Source: an uncultured Clostridia bacterium (GTDB taxonomy: Bacteria > Bacillota > Clostridia > Oscillospirales > Acutalibacteraceae). Taken from it: a stretch of DNA of 64,000 bases. The notes beneath the pieces were generated by a model, which was not told where the DNA came from, did no database searches, and worked only from the letters and a program-made list of their open reading frames with translations. Shown piece by piece: positions 1 to 8,250 of the stretch (the first letter of the stretch is position 1; each line of letters starts with the position of its first letter). A program made the position numbers and the translations under genes. The stretch spans positions 124,001 to 188,000 of the forward strand of contig CALWVN010000001.1 in the NCBI GenBank assembly GCA_944384995.1, read 5' to 3'.

Positions 1-693
1 CTGAAAAATGAATTTATTTCTACTGTCTCGCATGAGCTGCGCACGCCGCTGACGGCTATAAAGGGCTGGGGCGAAACACTGCTGGATTCCCCAAACGAGG
101 ATGCGTCGCTTACGCAAAAGGGCTTGAAGGTCATTATCAGCGAGTCGGAACGTCTTTCGCAGCTTGTAGAGGAGCTTTTAGACTTTTCCCGTATGGAAAG
201 CGGCAATCTTTCGATGCAGATGGATCGGTTCGACGTATTCGGTGCACTGCGTGAGGCGATTCTGCTGTTCAATGAGCGCGCCCGACGCGAGGCGATCACG
301 CTGACCTATGAGATCGCCTCTGAAAGCGCGGTCATGTACGGTGATCGAAACCGAATCAAGCAGGTGTTTGTAAATGTTTTGGATAACGCATTCAAATATT
401 CTGAGCAGGGCGGCAGCATTTTAGTTCAGGCTGTCCTCGACCAAAACACTGTACGAATTTCAATTCAAGACTGCGGATGCGGTATTTCACAGGCGGATCT
501 CCCGCACGTGACCGAAAAGTTTTATAAGGCGAATACGGCTGTGCGCGGTTCGGGGATCGGGCTTGCGGTGGTGGCAGAGATCGTTACCATGCACGGCGGA
601 GAACTGCATATCGACAGCACACCTGGCGAGGGGACGACCGTTTCCCTGCGCTTTCCGATAGAAACGCAAGCGGCTTTGCCGAAAGGAGAATAA
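1..693 (+). CDS. Sensor histidine kinase, 3' part (5' end outside window)
   Basis: The reading frame is open from base 1 and codes for the catalytic core of a membrane sensor kinase. The first codons give the dimerisation/phosphoacceptor H-box (SHELRTPLTAIKGW), then the N-box (NVLDNAFKYSE), the G1 box (DCGCGIS) and the G2 box (GSGIGLAVV) of a HATPase_c domain. The sensor domain, membrane segments and partner response regulator must lie to the left. It autophosphorylates the H-box histidine and passes phosphate to a response regulator; the signal cannot be told from this piece. The downstream yqhQ-like gene starts two bases after the stop, so the two are probably co-transcribed. Confidence 0.93.
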   Translation: MKNEFISTVSHELRTPLTAIKGWGETLLDSPNEDASLTQKGLKVIISESERLSQLVEELLDFSRMESGNLSMQMDRFDVFGALREAILLFNERARREAITLTYEIASESAVMYGDRNRIKQVFVNVLDNAFKYSEQGGSILVQAVLDQNTVRISIQDCGCGISQADLPHVTEKFYKANTAVRGSGIGLAVVAEIVTMHGGELHIDSTPGEGTTVSLRFPIETQAALPKGE

Positions 694-695
694 AA

Positions 696-1721
696 TTGGC
701 CAAAAAGCAGAAAAAACCTTGCAAATACAGCTCGGTCGGCGGGCAGGCGCTCATTGAAGGCGTTATGATGCGCGGCCCGAGCGGAACGGCGATGTCCGTA
801 CGTCTGCCGAGCGGCGAGATCGAAACGGAATATAAAGAAACAAAGCCGTGGCGCGAAAAGTGCAAATTCTTTTCACTCCCGCTTGTTCGCGGCATTGTCG
901 GCTTTGTTGAATCGCTTGTGACGGGTTACGGCTACCTTATGGAGTCCGCCGAAAAATCCACGCAGGGCTTGGAGGAGGACACGGAAAACCTTTCTAAGCT
1001 CGATCGCTGGATCAACGACCATTTCGGCGAAAAAATGATGAATATTATCGGCATCATCTCCGCCGTGCTCGGCTTTGGACTTGCTTTTTTCCTGTTTATG
1101 TGGCTGCCGACTTTTTTGGTCGATGTAGTGACACGCGGTATGCTTCTGAAGTTTCACGCCTTGTTTGAGGGCATCATCCGCGTAATCATCTTTGTCTTAT
1201 ATATGGTGCTTGTCTCCAAGATGAAAGATATCCATAGAGTATTCATGTATCATGGCGCCGAGCACAAATCCATTTTCTGCTATGAGCACGGGCTGGAGCT
1301 GACCGTGGAAAATGTCCGAAAGCAAAGCCGTTTTCACCCGCGCTGCGGTACAAGCTTCATGTTCGTAATGATTTTGTTGAGTATCTTGCTTTCGTCCGCG
1401 CTGGTTCTGATCTTCCCGGGACTTGCCGAGGTCAATCGGATTTTGTGGATTGCCGTAAAGATTTTGATTTTGCCGATCGTCATGGGGCTCGGCTATGAGT
1501 TTATCCGTTATGCAGGGCGTCACGACAACCTGTTCGTGAAAATCCTTGCCGCGCCAGGACTTTGGATGCAGCGGATTACTACAAAGGAACCGACCGATGA
1601 CATCATTGAGGTCGGCATTGCGTCCTTAAAAGCGGCGCTCGGTGAGGGAGAGAAGGTTAAAACGGAGACTCCGAAACCCGACAGTGACCCGCCCGTTCTC
1701 GGCGGAGAAAACGTAGAATGA
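696..1721 (+). CDS. DUF1385 family membrane protein (YqhQ-like)
   Basis: A 341-residue protein starting with TTG at 696, chosen because AAAGGAG lies about 9 bases upstream. The N-terminal GGQALIEGVMMRGP motif is the hallmark of the DUF1385/YqhQ family. Several hydrophobic segments follow (roughly residues 110-175 and 220-260), with a conserved YHGAEHKSIFCYEHG stretch between them that is rich in possible metal ligands. The biochemical role is not established. In Firmicutes it commonly sits directly before prmC and prfA. The stop overlaps the prmC start in an ATGA arrangement, implying translational coupling. No prfA is found here. Confidence 0.9.
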   Translation: MAKKQKKPCKYSSVGGQALIEGVMMRGPSGTAMSVRLPSGEIETEYKETKPWREKCKFFSLPLVRGIVGFVESLVTGYGYLMESAEKSTQGLEEDTENLSKLDRWINDHFGEKMMNIIGIISAVLGFGLAFFLFMWLPTFLVDVVTRGMLLKFHALFEGIIRVIIFVLYMVLVSKMKDIHRVFMYHGAEHKSIFCYEHGLELTVENVRKQSRFHPRCGTSFMFVMILLSILLSSALVLIFPGLAEVNRILWIAVKILILPIVMGLGYEFIRYAGRHDNLFVKILAAPGLWMQRITTKEPTDDIIEVGIASLKAALGEGEKVKTETPKPDSDPPVLGGENVE

Positions 1722-2554
1722 CTGTTTTAGAAGCATTTCAAAATGGCGAACGGATTTTGCTTGCCAACGGAATAGAGGATGCGGCCTTTGACTGCGGCTG
1801 TCTGTTTGAAGCGGCCTGCGGATATGCGCATGCGGCTCGTATTGCGCATGCATACGACGTTTTAGAGCCGGAGGCTGAAATACAGTTCTTTTCGTATGTC
1901 CGCCGCAGGGCTTCCGGCGAGCCGCTGCAATATATACTGGGAAAATGGACATTCTGCGGCAGGGAATTCCAAGTCGGTAAGGGTGTTCTGATCCCGCGTC
2001 CTGAGACGGAAGAACTTGCAGAGCACGCTTCCCGAACTGTACGGGAAAACAGATATACCGTAGTTTGGGATCTTTGCGCCGGTACGGGCTGCGTTGGGCT
2101 AACACTTGCACTTGAGAATTCCGATATTCATGTCGTACTATTTGAGAAATATAATCCCGCATTGGCGTATTTGGTTGAAAATCAGCAGACACTTGGCGTG
2201 CAGAATGCCGAAATTGTGCAAGCGGATGTGCTTTTGCCGCCGCCTGAGGGGCTTCCCTTACCCGATTTGATCGTCTCCAATCCACCCTATATCCCGGCAG
2301 GGGAGATCGATTCACTTCAACCCGAGGTGCTTTGTGAGCCGCGTACAGCGCTCGACGGCGGTGCCGACGGCTTGGATTTTTATCGCGCCATAAAAGAACT
2401 TTGGCTGCCTTGTGTACGTACGGGCGGATGCCTGTGGTTCGAGTGCGGCGACGGGCAGGGTGAAGCGATCGCTTTACTTTTTTCGGACTGTGCGCGAAGC
2501 CGTGTGCATTATGATGCAAATCATGTTGACAGATTCGTAGAAATCCATGTATAA
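1718..2554 (+). CDS. prmC: Peptide chain release factor N5-glutamine methyltransferase
   Basis: A 278-residue class I SAM-dependent methyltransferase that methylates the glutamine of the GGQ motif in release factors RF1/RF2. Visible features are the N-terminal helical domain with GEPLQYILG (about residues 67-75), RPETEEL, a SAM-binding loop DLCAGTGCVGLTLA (about 118-131), and the catalytic NPPY motif at residue 188. Length is normal for PrmC. It overlaps the upstream yqhQ-like gene by 4 bases. A good sigma-A promoter for the next gene lies inside its last codons. Confidence 0.95.
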   Translation: MTVLEAFQNGERILLANGIEDAAFDCGCLFEAACGYAHAARIAHAYDVLEPEAEIQFFSYVRRRASGEPLQYILGKWTFCGREFQVGKGVLIPRPETEELAEHASRTVRENRYTVVWDLCAGTGCVGLTLALENSDIHVVLFEKYNPALAYLVENQQTLGVQNAEIVQADVLLPPPEGLPLPDLIVSNPPYIPAGEIDSLQPEVLCEPRTALDGGADGLDFYRAIKELWLPCVRTGGCLWFECGDGQGEAIALLFSDCARSRVHYDANHVDRFVEIHV

Positions 2555-2555
2555 T
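2526..2555 (+). promoter_or_regulatory. Sigma-A promoter inside the end of prmC
   Basis: A perfect TTGACA (2526-2531), an 18-base spacer and a perfect TATAAT (2550-2555) lie 32 bases before the M50 protease start. It probably starts a transcript for the protease-scpAB-DUF2953-gerW genes separately from prmC. Confidence 0.7.
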
Positions 2556-2586
2556 ACTATTTCAAAGATGTTTTGGGAGTTCTGCT

Positions 2587-3252
2587 ATGCTTTTAGATAT
2601 TCTGCGAGGCGGATTTGATCCGATCGCTTTGATCGCGGGCTTGTTTGCCTCCGTATTCGTGGTTTTTTGCACTATGCCTGTGCATGAGTGTGCACATGCT
2701 TTTGTCGCCAACAAACTCGGCGACGGTACGGCGCGCCTGTCCGGACGTATGACGCTTAATCCCATGAAGCATATCGACCCCATCGGCGCGCTGATGATTA
2801 TTTTGGTCGGCTTCGGATATGCAAAGCCTGTCCCCGTCAACCCGCGCAACTTTAAAAACCCGAAAACCGGTATGGCGCTGACAGCGCTGGCGGGGCCTGT
2901 ATCCAACCTCCTTATGGCGGCGATTTTTATCCTGCTTAAAAATATTGTCGGGTTGTTTCCTGCGACCAATGTGTTGGCGACGGCGCTGTATCTCTTTTTC
3001 ACGTATGCCGCGATCATCAATATCGGTCTTGCCGTGTTTAACCTGATCCCTATACCGCCGCTGGACGGTTCGCGTGTACTGCAGCTGCTGATCCCCTCCA
3101 AATATTATTATAAATTTCTGCAATATGAGCGTTATATTGTCTTGATCGTATTTGCACTTTTGTTTTTCGGTGTGCTCAGTCGTCCGCTGGCATACTTGGA
3201 GACGGTGATCTTCAACGGCTTGGACTATGTCATTGGGTATCCGTTTCGCTGA
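2587..3252 (+). CDS. Site-2 protease family membrane metallopeptidase (M50)
   Basis: A 221-residue integral membrane protein of the rhomboid-independent S2P/M50 family. The zinc motif HECAH is at residues 33-37 within the first hydrophobic segment, and the third metal ligand is the aspartate of IPIPPLDGSRVL (D160). Four to six membrane segments are evident. It is a short member without a PDZ domain, like YwhC, so it is unlikely to be RseP/SpoIVFB with their extra domains. Such proteases cut membrane proteins; the substrate here is unknown. It precedes scpA by 11 bases, an arrangement found in many Clostridia. Confidence 0.92.
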   Translation: MLLDILRGGFDPIALIAGLFASVFVVFCTMPVHECAHAFVANKLGDGTARLSGRMTLNPMKHIDPIGALMIILVGFGYAKPVPVNPRNFKNPKTGMALTALAGPVSNLLMAAIFILLKNIVGLFPATNVLATALYLFFTYAAIINIGLAVFNLIPIPPLDGSRVLQLLIPSKYYYKFLQYERYIVLIVFALLFFGVLSRPLAYLETVIFNGLDYVIGYPFR

Positions 3253-3263
3253 GAGGTCGCTGT

Positions 3264-4004
3264 ATGGAGGAGATTTCCTATAAATTAGAGGTGTTTGAGG
3301 GCCCTATGGACCTGCTTTTGCACCTCATTTCCAAACACAAGCTGAATATTTACGACATTCCGATCTTTACGCTTGTCGAGCAGTATACTGATTATGTCAA
3401 ACGTATGCAGGAAGAGGACATGTATGTCGCCAGCGCCTTTTTGGAAATGGCGGCTCGCCTCGTTTACATTAAAACCGTTTCACTCCTGCCTGTCTATGAA
3501 GAAGCGGAAGAATTGAAAAAAGAGCTGACAGGCGAGCTGCTTGAATATCGGGATTGCCGTCTGATGGCGGAAAAGCTGTCACATCAAACGGAGGGCTTTG
3601 ACCGCTTTGTACGAGAGCCTACTGAGATTGAAGCTGACCCCACCTACACGCGGCTGCATGAGCCCTCGGAGCTTTTACGGGCGTATATGAGCGCGGTCGG
3701 TAAGCGGCTTCGTAAGCTTCCGCCGCCTGTAGAGGCATTCCGCGGCATTGTGGCGACTAAGATCGTCTCAGTGGAGTCCAAGATCAAGTCTATTTATTAT
3801 ACACTTAAGCGTAAAGGCAAAAAACAGCGGTTCCGTTCGCTGTTTGCCGATGCGCAGTCCAGATCCGATCTGGTAGCGACCTTCCTCGCCGTGCTCGAAC
3901 TTGCTAAAGCCAAGAAACTGCGTGTGCAGGGGGATGGCGATACAACGGATGTTGAGCTTTTAACGGAAGACTTTGGGGACTTCGGTTCCAAAGAATGGGG
4001 GTAA
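3264..4004 (+). CDS. scpA: Segregation and condensation protein A
   Basis: A 246-residue kleisin that bridges the SMC heads together with ScpB to form the bacterial condensin. The N-terminal region has the family signature LEVFEGPMDLLLHLISKHKL, followed by IYDIPI and the acidic helical middle. The C-terminal winged helix (about residues 165-235) contacts the SMC head, with the family-typical FLAVLELAK motif near 213-221. The scpB start lies 10 bases before its stop, so the two subunits are translationally coupled. Confidence 0.96.
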   Translation: MEEISYKLEVFEGPMDLLLHLISKHKLNIYDIPIFTLVEQYTDYVKRMQEEDMYVASAFLEMAARLVYIKTVSLLPVYEEAEELKKELTGELLEYRDCRLMAEKLSHQTEGFDRFVREPTEIEADPTYTRLHEPSELLRAYMSAVGKRLRKLPPPVEAFRGIVATKIVSVESKIKSIYYTLKRKGKKQRFRSLFADAQSRSDLVATFLAVLELAKAKKLRVQGDGDTTDVELLTEDFGDFGSKEWG

Positions 4005-4621
4005 GGGCGCTTTTGGCTCGTGCAAAAACCTTACAGGCTGCCGCAGAGGCGATTTTATTTTCGGTCGGCGAGCCCTTAGAGATACAGCGGCTTGCAGAGG
4101 CGTTGGAGATCGATGAGGAGCTGACCGAGCAGGTGCTTTTGAATTTGTCCGCCGCGCTGGACGAGCGAGGCAGCGGGGTTTGCCTTTTAAAGCTCGGTTC
4201 CAAATACCAGCTTGCCTCCCGTACGGAGTTCGCTCCACAGATCCGCAGCGTGTTAGAAGTGCGGCGCAACGCCCCGCTGTCGCAGGCGGCGTTTGAAGTG
4301 CTCGCGGTCATCGCGTATAATCAGCCCGTCACCAAATCCTTTGTTGAGCAGGTACGCGGTGTGGACTGCTCCGGCGTTATCGCGACGCTCTGCCAGAAAA
4401 GATTGATCGAAGAAAAAGGGCGGCTCGACCTGCCCGGCAGGCCGCTTCTATACGGTACAACGCCGGATTTTCTCCGCTGCTTCTCCGTTTCGTCACTGGA
4501 CGAGCTCCCGCAGCTTCCGAACAAAGAGGAGGCTGCCAACGATGCGGGTACAGCCGGTGAAGCCGTTTCGGACGACGCTTCGGCAGTTTCGGAAGAGCCC
4601 AACGAGCCGCTTACAGAATAG
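3995..4621 (+). CDS. scpB: Segregation and condensation protein B
   Basis: A 208-residue ScpB, the dimeric winged-helix partner of ScpA in the SMC condensin. Two winged-helix units are recognisable (about residues 10-90 and 95-165). They carry the family motifs AAEAILFSVGEPL, ALEVLAVIAYNQP-like (AFEVLAVIAYNQPVTK) and VDCSGVIATL. The last 45 residues are acidic and low in complexity (many E, A, S), as in many ScpB tails. The ATG at 3995 is used because the frame overlaps scpA by 10 bases; a slightly later start is possible. Confidence 0.95.
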   Translation: MGVRALLARAKTLQAAAEAILFSVGEPLEIQRLAEALEIDEELTEQVLLNLSAALDERGSGVCLLKLGSKYQLASRTEFAPQIRSVLEVRRNAPLSQAAFEVLAVIAYNQPVTKSFVEQVRGVDCSGVIATLCQKRLIEEKGRLDLPGRPLLYGTTPDFLRCFSVSSLDELPQLPNKEEAANDAGTAGEAVSDDASAVSEEPNEPLTE

Positions 4622-4660
4622 AAAACCGAATAGATAATATTCGGAAAAGGAGGTGTTCTT

Positions 4661-5359
4661 TTGGTCGCATTGTATATCCTTCTTGGGATTGTAGCTTTGC
4701 TGATTTTGCTGTTGAGCGTCAAAGTTCGTGTGGATGCGGAGTACATAGACAGCTTCCGTGCAAAGCTGCGCTGGGCGTTTTTGTCTTTTGATCTGTACCC
4801 GACAAAACCCAAAAAAGAGAAAAAGCCGAAAGAAGAAAAGCCAAAAGAGGAAGAACCGAAAGCGCCGGAAGAACCCAAGCCCAAAAAGCCGAATCCTTTT
4901 AAGACATTTTATGAAAACCAGGGGTATGAAGGCGTAAAGCAGTTGATCCGTGACACAGCGGATGCGCTCGGCTCTTTGATGAAAAGCATTAAAAAGCACT
5001 TGATTTTAGACGAGCTTTTCCTGTTTGTGATCGTTTCGCACAACCACGATGCCGCACGCACGGCAATCGAATACGGGGAGGCTTGTCGGGAGATCTTCCC
5101 GGCTATGGGTTTCATCTGCTCGAATCTCAAAGTCAAAAAATATGATGTAGAAGTCGAACCGGACTTTCTCGGTACGTTCAGCAGCGCACAGTTCTCTTTT
5201 TCCGTATCGATCCGCCCGATTTTCCTCATCAACGCCGCCCTTGTTTTGGCGGTACGATTTTTGTTCAAAGTGGTTTTGAAGGTGCTTCGCGCAAAGCCTG
5301 CGCCCGAAACCTTAGAAAATAAAGACAATGAAAACATACAAGGTGGTGCAACTGTATGA
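4661..5359 (+). CDS. DUF2953 domain protein (YtfI-like)
   Basis: A 232-residue membrane-anchored protein beginning with TTG at 4661, placed by a strong AAAGGAGG at 4646-4653. Residues 1-20 form an N-terminal membrane segment. Residues about 48-85 are a highly charged linker of alternating Lys/Glu/Pro. A DUF2953-type domain follows, with a second hydrophobic stretch near 190-215. In Bacillus the pair ytfI (DUF2953) - ytfJ (gerW) is conserved, and the same order is seen here, so a sporulation-linked role is likely but unproven. Its stop overlaps the gerW start (ATGA). Confidence 0.85.
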   Translation: MVALYILLGIVALLILLLSVKVRVDAEYIDSFRAKLRWAFLSFDLYPTKPKKEKKPKEEKPKEEEPKAPEEPKPKKPNPFKTFYENQGYEGVKQLIRDTADALGSLMKSIKKHLILDELFLFVIVSHNHDAARTAIEYGEACREIFPAMGFICSNLKVKKYDVEVEPDFLGTFSSAQFSFSVSIRPIFLINAALVLAVRFLFKVVLKVLRAKPAPETLENKDNENIQGGATV

Positions 5360-5805
5360 AAGAACAATCTGCAGCCGGGATCCTCGAAACGACGATTGAG
5401 AAGGTTAAGAATCTTGTCAGCGTCAGCACGATCATCGGCGACCCCATGCAAATCGAAGGCATGACGATCATCCCCGTATCCAAAGTAACTTATGGCTTTG
5501 CTTCGGGCGGTTCGGATTTTCCCTCGAAAAGCAATCAGGAGATTTTCGGCGGCGGCGGCGGCGCGGGCGTGACCATTACGCCGGTCGCGTTCCTTGTCAT
5601 CTCCGACGGCGAAGTCACGCTCAAGCATATCACGGCGTTCGATAATGCTGCTGAGCGCGTGGTCAACCTTGTCCCCGAAATGTTTGATAAGGTAACTTCC
5701 GTGGTCAACAAGGCGAAGAAAGAAAAAGCCAGAGCTGCACAGGAAGCGGCAGACGATGCGCTGGTGAGCGCTACGATGGAAGAACTCGCAAAGCCTGAGG
5801 CGTAA
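5356..5805 (+). CDS. gerW: Sporulation protein GerW (YtfJ family)
   Basis: A 149-residue GerW/YtfJ protein, known in Bacillus as a forespore protein needed for normal L-alanine germination. Family signatures are ETTIEKVKNLV, VSTIIGDPMQIEGMTIIPVS, the glycine-rich FGGGGGAGVTITPVAFLV and a C-terminal charged helix. Length matches the family. It is coupled to the DUF2953 gene by a 4-base overlap. Its presence supports an endospore former. Confidence 0.93.
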   Translation: MKEQSAAGILETTIEKVKNLVSVSTIIGDPMQIEGMTIIPVSKVTYGFASGGSDFPSKSNQEIFGGGGGAGVTITPVAFLVISDGEVTLKHITAFDNAAERVVNLVPEMFDKVTSVVNKAKKEKARAAQEAADDALVSATMEELAKPEA

Positions 5806-5849
5806 CTAAAATAGGACTTGCCTTGCCTGCATATACTTATTAAGACTTT

Positions 5850-5890
5850 GATTTTCCGCCCGGCGCATATTTGCTGCCGTGCGGAAAATC
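5850..5890. repeat. 10-bp inverted repeat between gerW and dacB
   Basis: GATTTTCCGC at 5850-5859 is repeated inverted as GCGGAAAATC at 5881-5890, with a 21-base loop. No T-run follows on either strand, so it is not a standard terminator. In RNA it would form a hairpin just upstream of the carboxypeptidase ribosome site at about 5901-5906, so it may be an operator or translation/processing element. Confidence 0.5.
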
Positions 5891-5911
5891 AAGCTTTGGC
5901 AGGTGGTGGAT

Positions 5912-7069
5912 TTGTCTGTAAAAATCTTTTCTGTTTGCTTGTGCGCGGCGCTGCTGCTTGCGCTTTTCCCCGTGAAAAGCGCTGCGGCTTCGCCAGGGGA
6001 TCTGTCCGCACAGGCTTGTGTTTTAATGGTTGCTGAAACGCGTGAAGTGCTTTATGCGCGAAATGCGGATGAACGCCTTTCCATGGCGAGCACGACTAAG
6101 ATCATGACGGCGCTTTTGGCGCTCGAGAGTGGGTACCCGGAGCGTGAGATCGTTGTGACCGATGAAATGGTGCGTGTCGAAGGCACCTCCATCGGTCTGC
6201 TTGCCGGTGATACCATTTCATTGCGGACGCTTGTGTCCGGCATGCTGCTGGAATCCGGCAATGACGCCGCCAATGTAACGGCATATGCCGTGGCGGGGGG
6301 GATCGAGTCCTTTGTGGAGTTGATGAACACAAAAGCGCAGGAAATCGGCATGCAGAACACGAATTTTGAAACGGTGTCCGGGCTGGATTCTGAAAATCAT
6401 TATTCAACAGCCTACGATATGGCGCTTTTGGCGGCTTGTGCGATAGAAAATCCGTTGTTTCGGCAAATCTGCTCGCTGGAAAGCGAGCGTGTATATTACG
6501 GGAATCCGCCGTACGCGCGTACGCTTTCCAACCATAACCGCTTGCTGAAAAGCTATGACGGTGCATTTGGCATCAAAACGGGCTATACTAAAAAAAGCGG
6601 CAGGTGTCTGGTGTCCGCAGCCGAGCGTGACGGCGTAACGCTTATTGCCGTGACGCTCAATGCGCCGAACGACTGGGCGGATCACCGAAAGCTTTTGGAT
6701 TACGGCTTTTCAGTTGCAGAAGCACGGAACTGTACCGAACTGACCGCACAGCTGCCGCATGTTCCCGTAGTAGGCGGGGATGCATCGACGGTGCGCGCCG
6801 TGCTTGCCGAAACACCTTCCATAGATGTTACGCAAAGCACACCGCAGATCACGGCGCAGGTATTTGTGCAGCCGTTTCTGTATGCCCCACTCAAAGCGGG
6901 GGACTGTATCGGCTCTGTGCGCTATTCGCTGAACGGGGAAACGATTTTAGAAGTACCACTTGTTGCTCAAAGTGATGTCTCCTGCACGACGTCGGAGCAA
7001 GAAGCGGCTCAGGAAACAGATAAGCCTTCTCTTTGGGAGCGGATCAAAAGCATATTCGGACGGGAGTAA
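5912..7069 (+). CDS. D-alanyl-D-alanine carboxypeptidase (S11 family, DacF/DacB type)
   Basis: A secreted penicillin-binding protein that trims the terminal D-Ala of peptidoglycan stem peptides. All three active-site motifs are present: SxxK in MASTTKIMTALLAL, SGN in ESGNDAANV, and KTG in IKTGYTKKSG. A C-terminal PBP5-like beta domain and a charged tail follow. I place the start at TTG 5912 because it follows AGGTGG and yields a clean signal peptide (VKIFSVCLCAALLLALFPVKSAAA). The longer frame from GTG 5879 begins inside a hairpin and adds 11 polar residues. Its place after gerW fits the sporulation paralogue DacF, but a vegetative role cannot be excluded. Confidence 0.93.
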   Translation: MSVKIFSVCLCAALLLALFPVKSAAASPGDLSAQACVLMVAETREVLYARNADERLSMASTTKIMTALLALESGYPEREIVVTDEMVRVEGTSIGLLAGDTISLRTLVSGMLLESGNDAANVTAYAVAGGIESFVELMNTKAQEIGMQNTNFETVSGLDSENHYSTAYDMALLAACAIENPLFRQICSLESERVYYGNPPYARTLSNHNRLLKSYDGAFGIKTGYTKKSGRCLVSAAERDGVTLIAVTLNAPNDWADHRKLLDYGFSVAEARNCTELTAQLPHVPVVGGDASTVRAVLAETPSIDVTQSTPQITAQVFVQPFLYAPLKAGDCIGSVRYSLNGETILEVPLVAQSDVSCTTSEQEAAQETDKPSLWERIKSIFGRE

Positions 7070-7070
7070 T

Positions 7071-7820
7071 ATGGCGGACGAAAAAATCAGACTGCAAAAA
7101 TTCATGGCGGACTGCGGCGTTGCTTCCCGCAGAAAATGCGAGGATTTGATCGCTTCGGGTGCAGTGCGTGTCAACGGTCGAAAAGCTTGTGTGGGGGATA
7201 AGGTCTGTCCCAATGACACCGTTACGGTGCACGGCAAGCAGGTTAGATTGCAAGTGCAAAATGCGTACTATATGCTTCACAAGCCGCGCGGGTATATCAC
7301 GACCATGCACGATGAAAAGGGCAGAAAATGCGTTGCCCAGCTGGTTGGCGACATCCCTGAGCGTGTATACCCCGTCGGCAGGCTTGACCGAGAATCCGAA
7401 GGGCTTTTGCTTATGACAAACGACGGCAATTTTGCTAATCTGCTTGCTCACCCATCGTCGCACGTTCCAAAGACCTATCGTGTAACTGTGCGTTCCGCTG
7501 TGACGGAGGAGCAAATTACAGACCTTTCGACCGGCGTTTTGATCGACGGCAAGCGGACGCTGCCCGCCGACGTGCGCATACTCGATGCAAACAGCACCGG
7601 CGCCGTGTTGGAAATTGTGATACATGAGGGCAGAAACCGGCAAATTCGAAAGATGTGTGAGGCGGTAGGTCTTGAGGTGGCGCGGCTCAAGCGCACAAAG
7701 GTTGGTTCTGTGAAGCTTGGAATGCTCAAAGTCGGTGCATGGCGGCGTTTGACCGAAGCAGAGGTCCGTGCGTTGACGAATGCCGCGGAAAAAAGGAGAA
7801 AGCACCATGCTGTATTGTAA
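7071..7820 (+). CDS. rluB: Pseudouridine synthase, RsuA/RluB family
   Basis: A 249-residue ribosomal RNA pseudouridine synthase. An N-terminal S4 RNA-binding domain (RLQKFMADCGVASRRKCEDL) is followed by the catalytic domain. Its motif II, GRLDRESEGLLLMTNDG, holds the catalytic aspartate; further on are KTYRV and GRNRQIRKMCEAVG. By family and by context after scpAB it is most likely RluB (23S rRNA U2605 in E. coli numbering). The start ATG 7071 is one base after the carboxypeptidase stop. Confidence 0.93.
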   Translation: MADEKIRLQKFMADCGVASRRKCEDLIASGAVRVNGRKACVGDKVCPNDTVTVHGKQVRLQVQNAYYMLHKPRGYITTMHDEKGRKCVAQLVGDIPERVYPVGRLDRESEGLLLMTNDGNFANLLAHPSSHVPKTYRVTVRSAVTEEQITDLSTGVLIDGKRTLPADVRILDANSTGAVLEIVIHEGRNRQIRKMCEAVGLEVARLKRTKVGSVKLGMLKVGAWRRLTEAEVRALTNAAEKRRKHHAVL

Positions 7821-8196
7821 ACCGTATACGGATCTTTCGGAGATCCGCATGCTGTTCCCCTCGGAAAGCTTGGATGCTAATGGCATCTATGGGGCGTATA
7901 CCGCATTGGAGGGCGACCTGCCACTCGGGAAAAGTCTTGTGCGCGTTGAGGGAAATAGCTGTCGCATTCTTCGGATCGAGACGCAGTCCTCCGACGCGCT
8001 GCTTTGCGAGCTGCTTGTGCGCGCATCGCTGCATTTTGCCGCCAATCGCGGCGCTTTTTTCGCGTATTGTGCACTATATGCGTATAAAGATACGCTGCTG
8101 ATGCTCGGCTTTTCGGAGCATGACGGCGATTTTCTCGGTGAGATCCCGACCCTTTTGCAGGGCAGCTGCGCACATTGCCATCCGCAGAATGGTTGA
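7807..8196 (+). CDS. Hypothetical protein, 129 residues
   Basis: I do not recognise this protein. The ATG at 7807 is preferred because AAAAGGAGAA ends six bases upstream; the preceding gene stops 14 bases into it, suggesting translational coupling. It has no signal peptide or membrane segment. The middle (SSDALLCELLVRASLHFAANRG, shown here only as its outline from S61 to G82) and the closing LLMLGFSEHDGDF look faintly like the alpha helix and last strands of a GNAT acetyltransferase, but the acetyl-CoA loop is not visible. Four cysteines sit in the C-terminal two thirds. Confidence 0.7.
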   Translation: MLYCKPYTDLSEIRMLFPSESLDANGIYGAYTALEGDLPLGKSLVRVEGNSCRILRIETQSSDALLCELLVRASLHFAANRGAFFAYCALYAYKDTLLMLGFSEHDGDFLGEIPTLLQGSCAHCHPQNG

Positions 8197-8221
8197 CAGT
8201 TAAAGAAAAGCGGTGTACAAT
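8193..8221 (+). promoter_or_regulatory. Strong sigma-A promoter for yicC-remA-gmk-rpoZ-priA
   Basis: TTGACA (8193-8198), 17-base spacer, TACAAT (8216-8221). It lies 30 bases before the yicC start and begins within the last codons of the preceding gene. It marks the start of a conserved transcription unit. Confidence 0.75.
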
Positions 8222-8250
8222 AAACCGATATTGCAAAAAGGTGAAGTCTT

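Noticed and set aside
5879-5911. Longer N-terminus for the DD-carboxypeptidase from GTG 5879
   Set aside because: That start lies in a hairpin and adds polar residues ahead of a well-formed signal peptide; TTG 5912 has the ribosome site.
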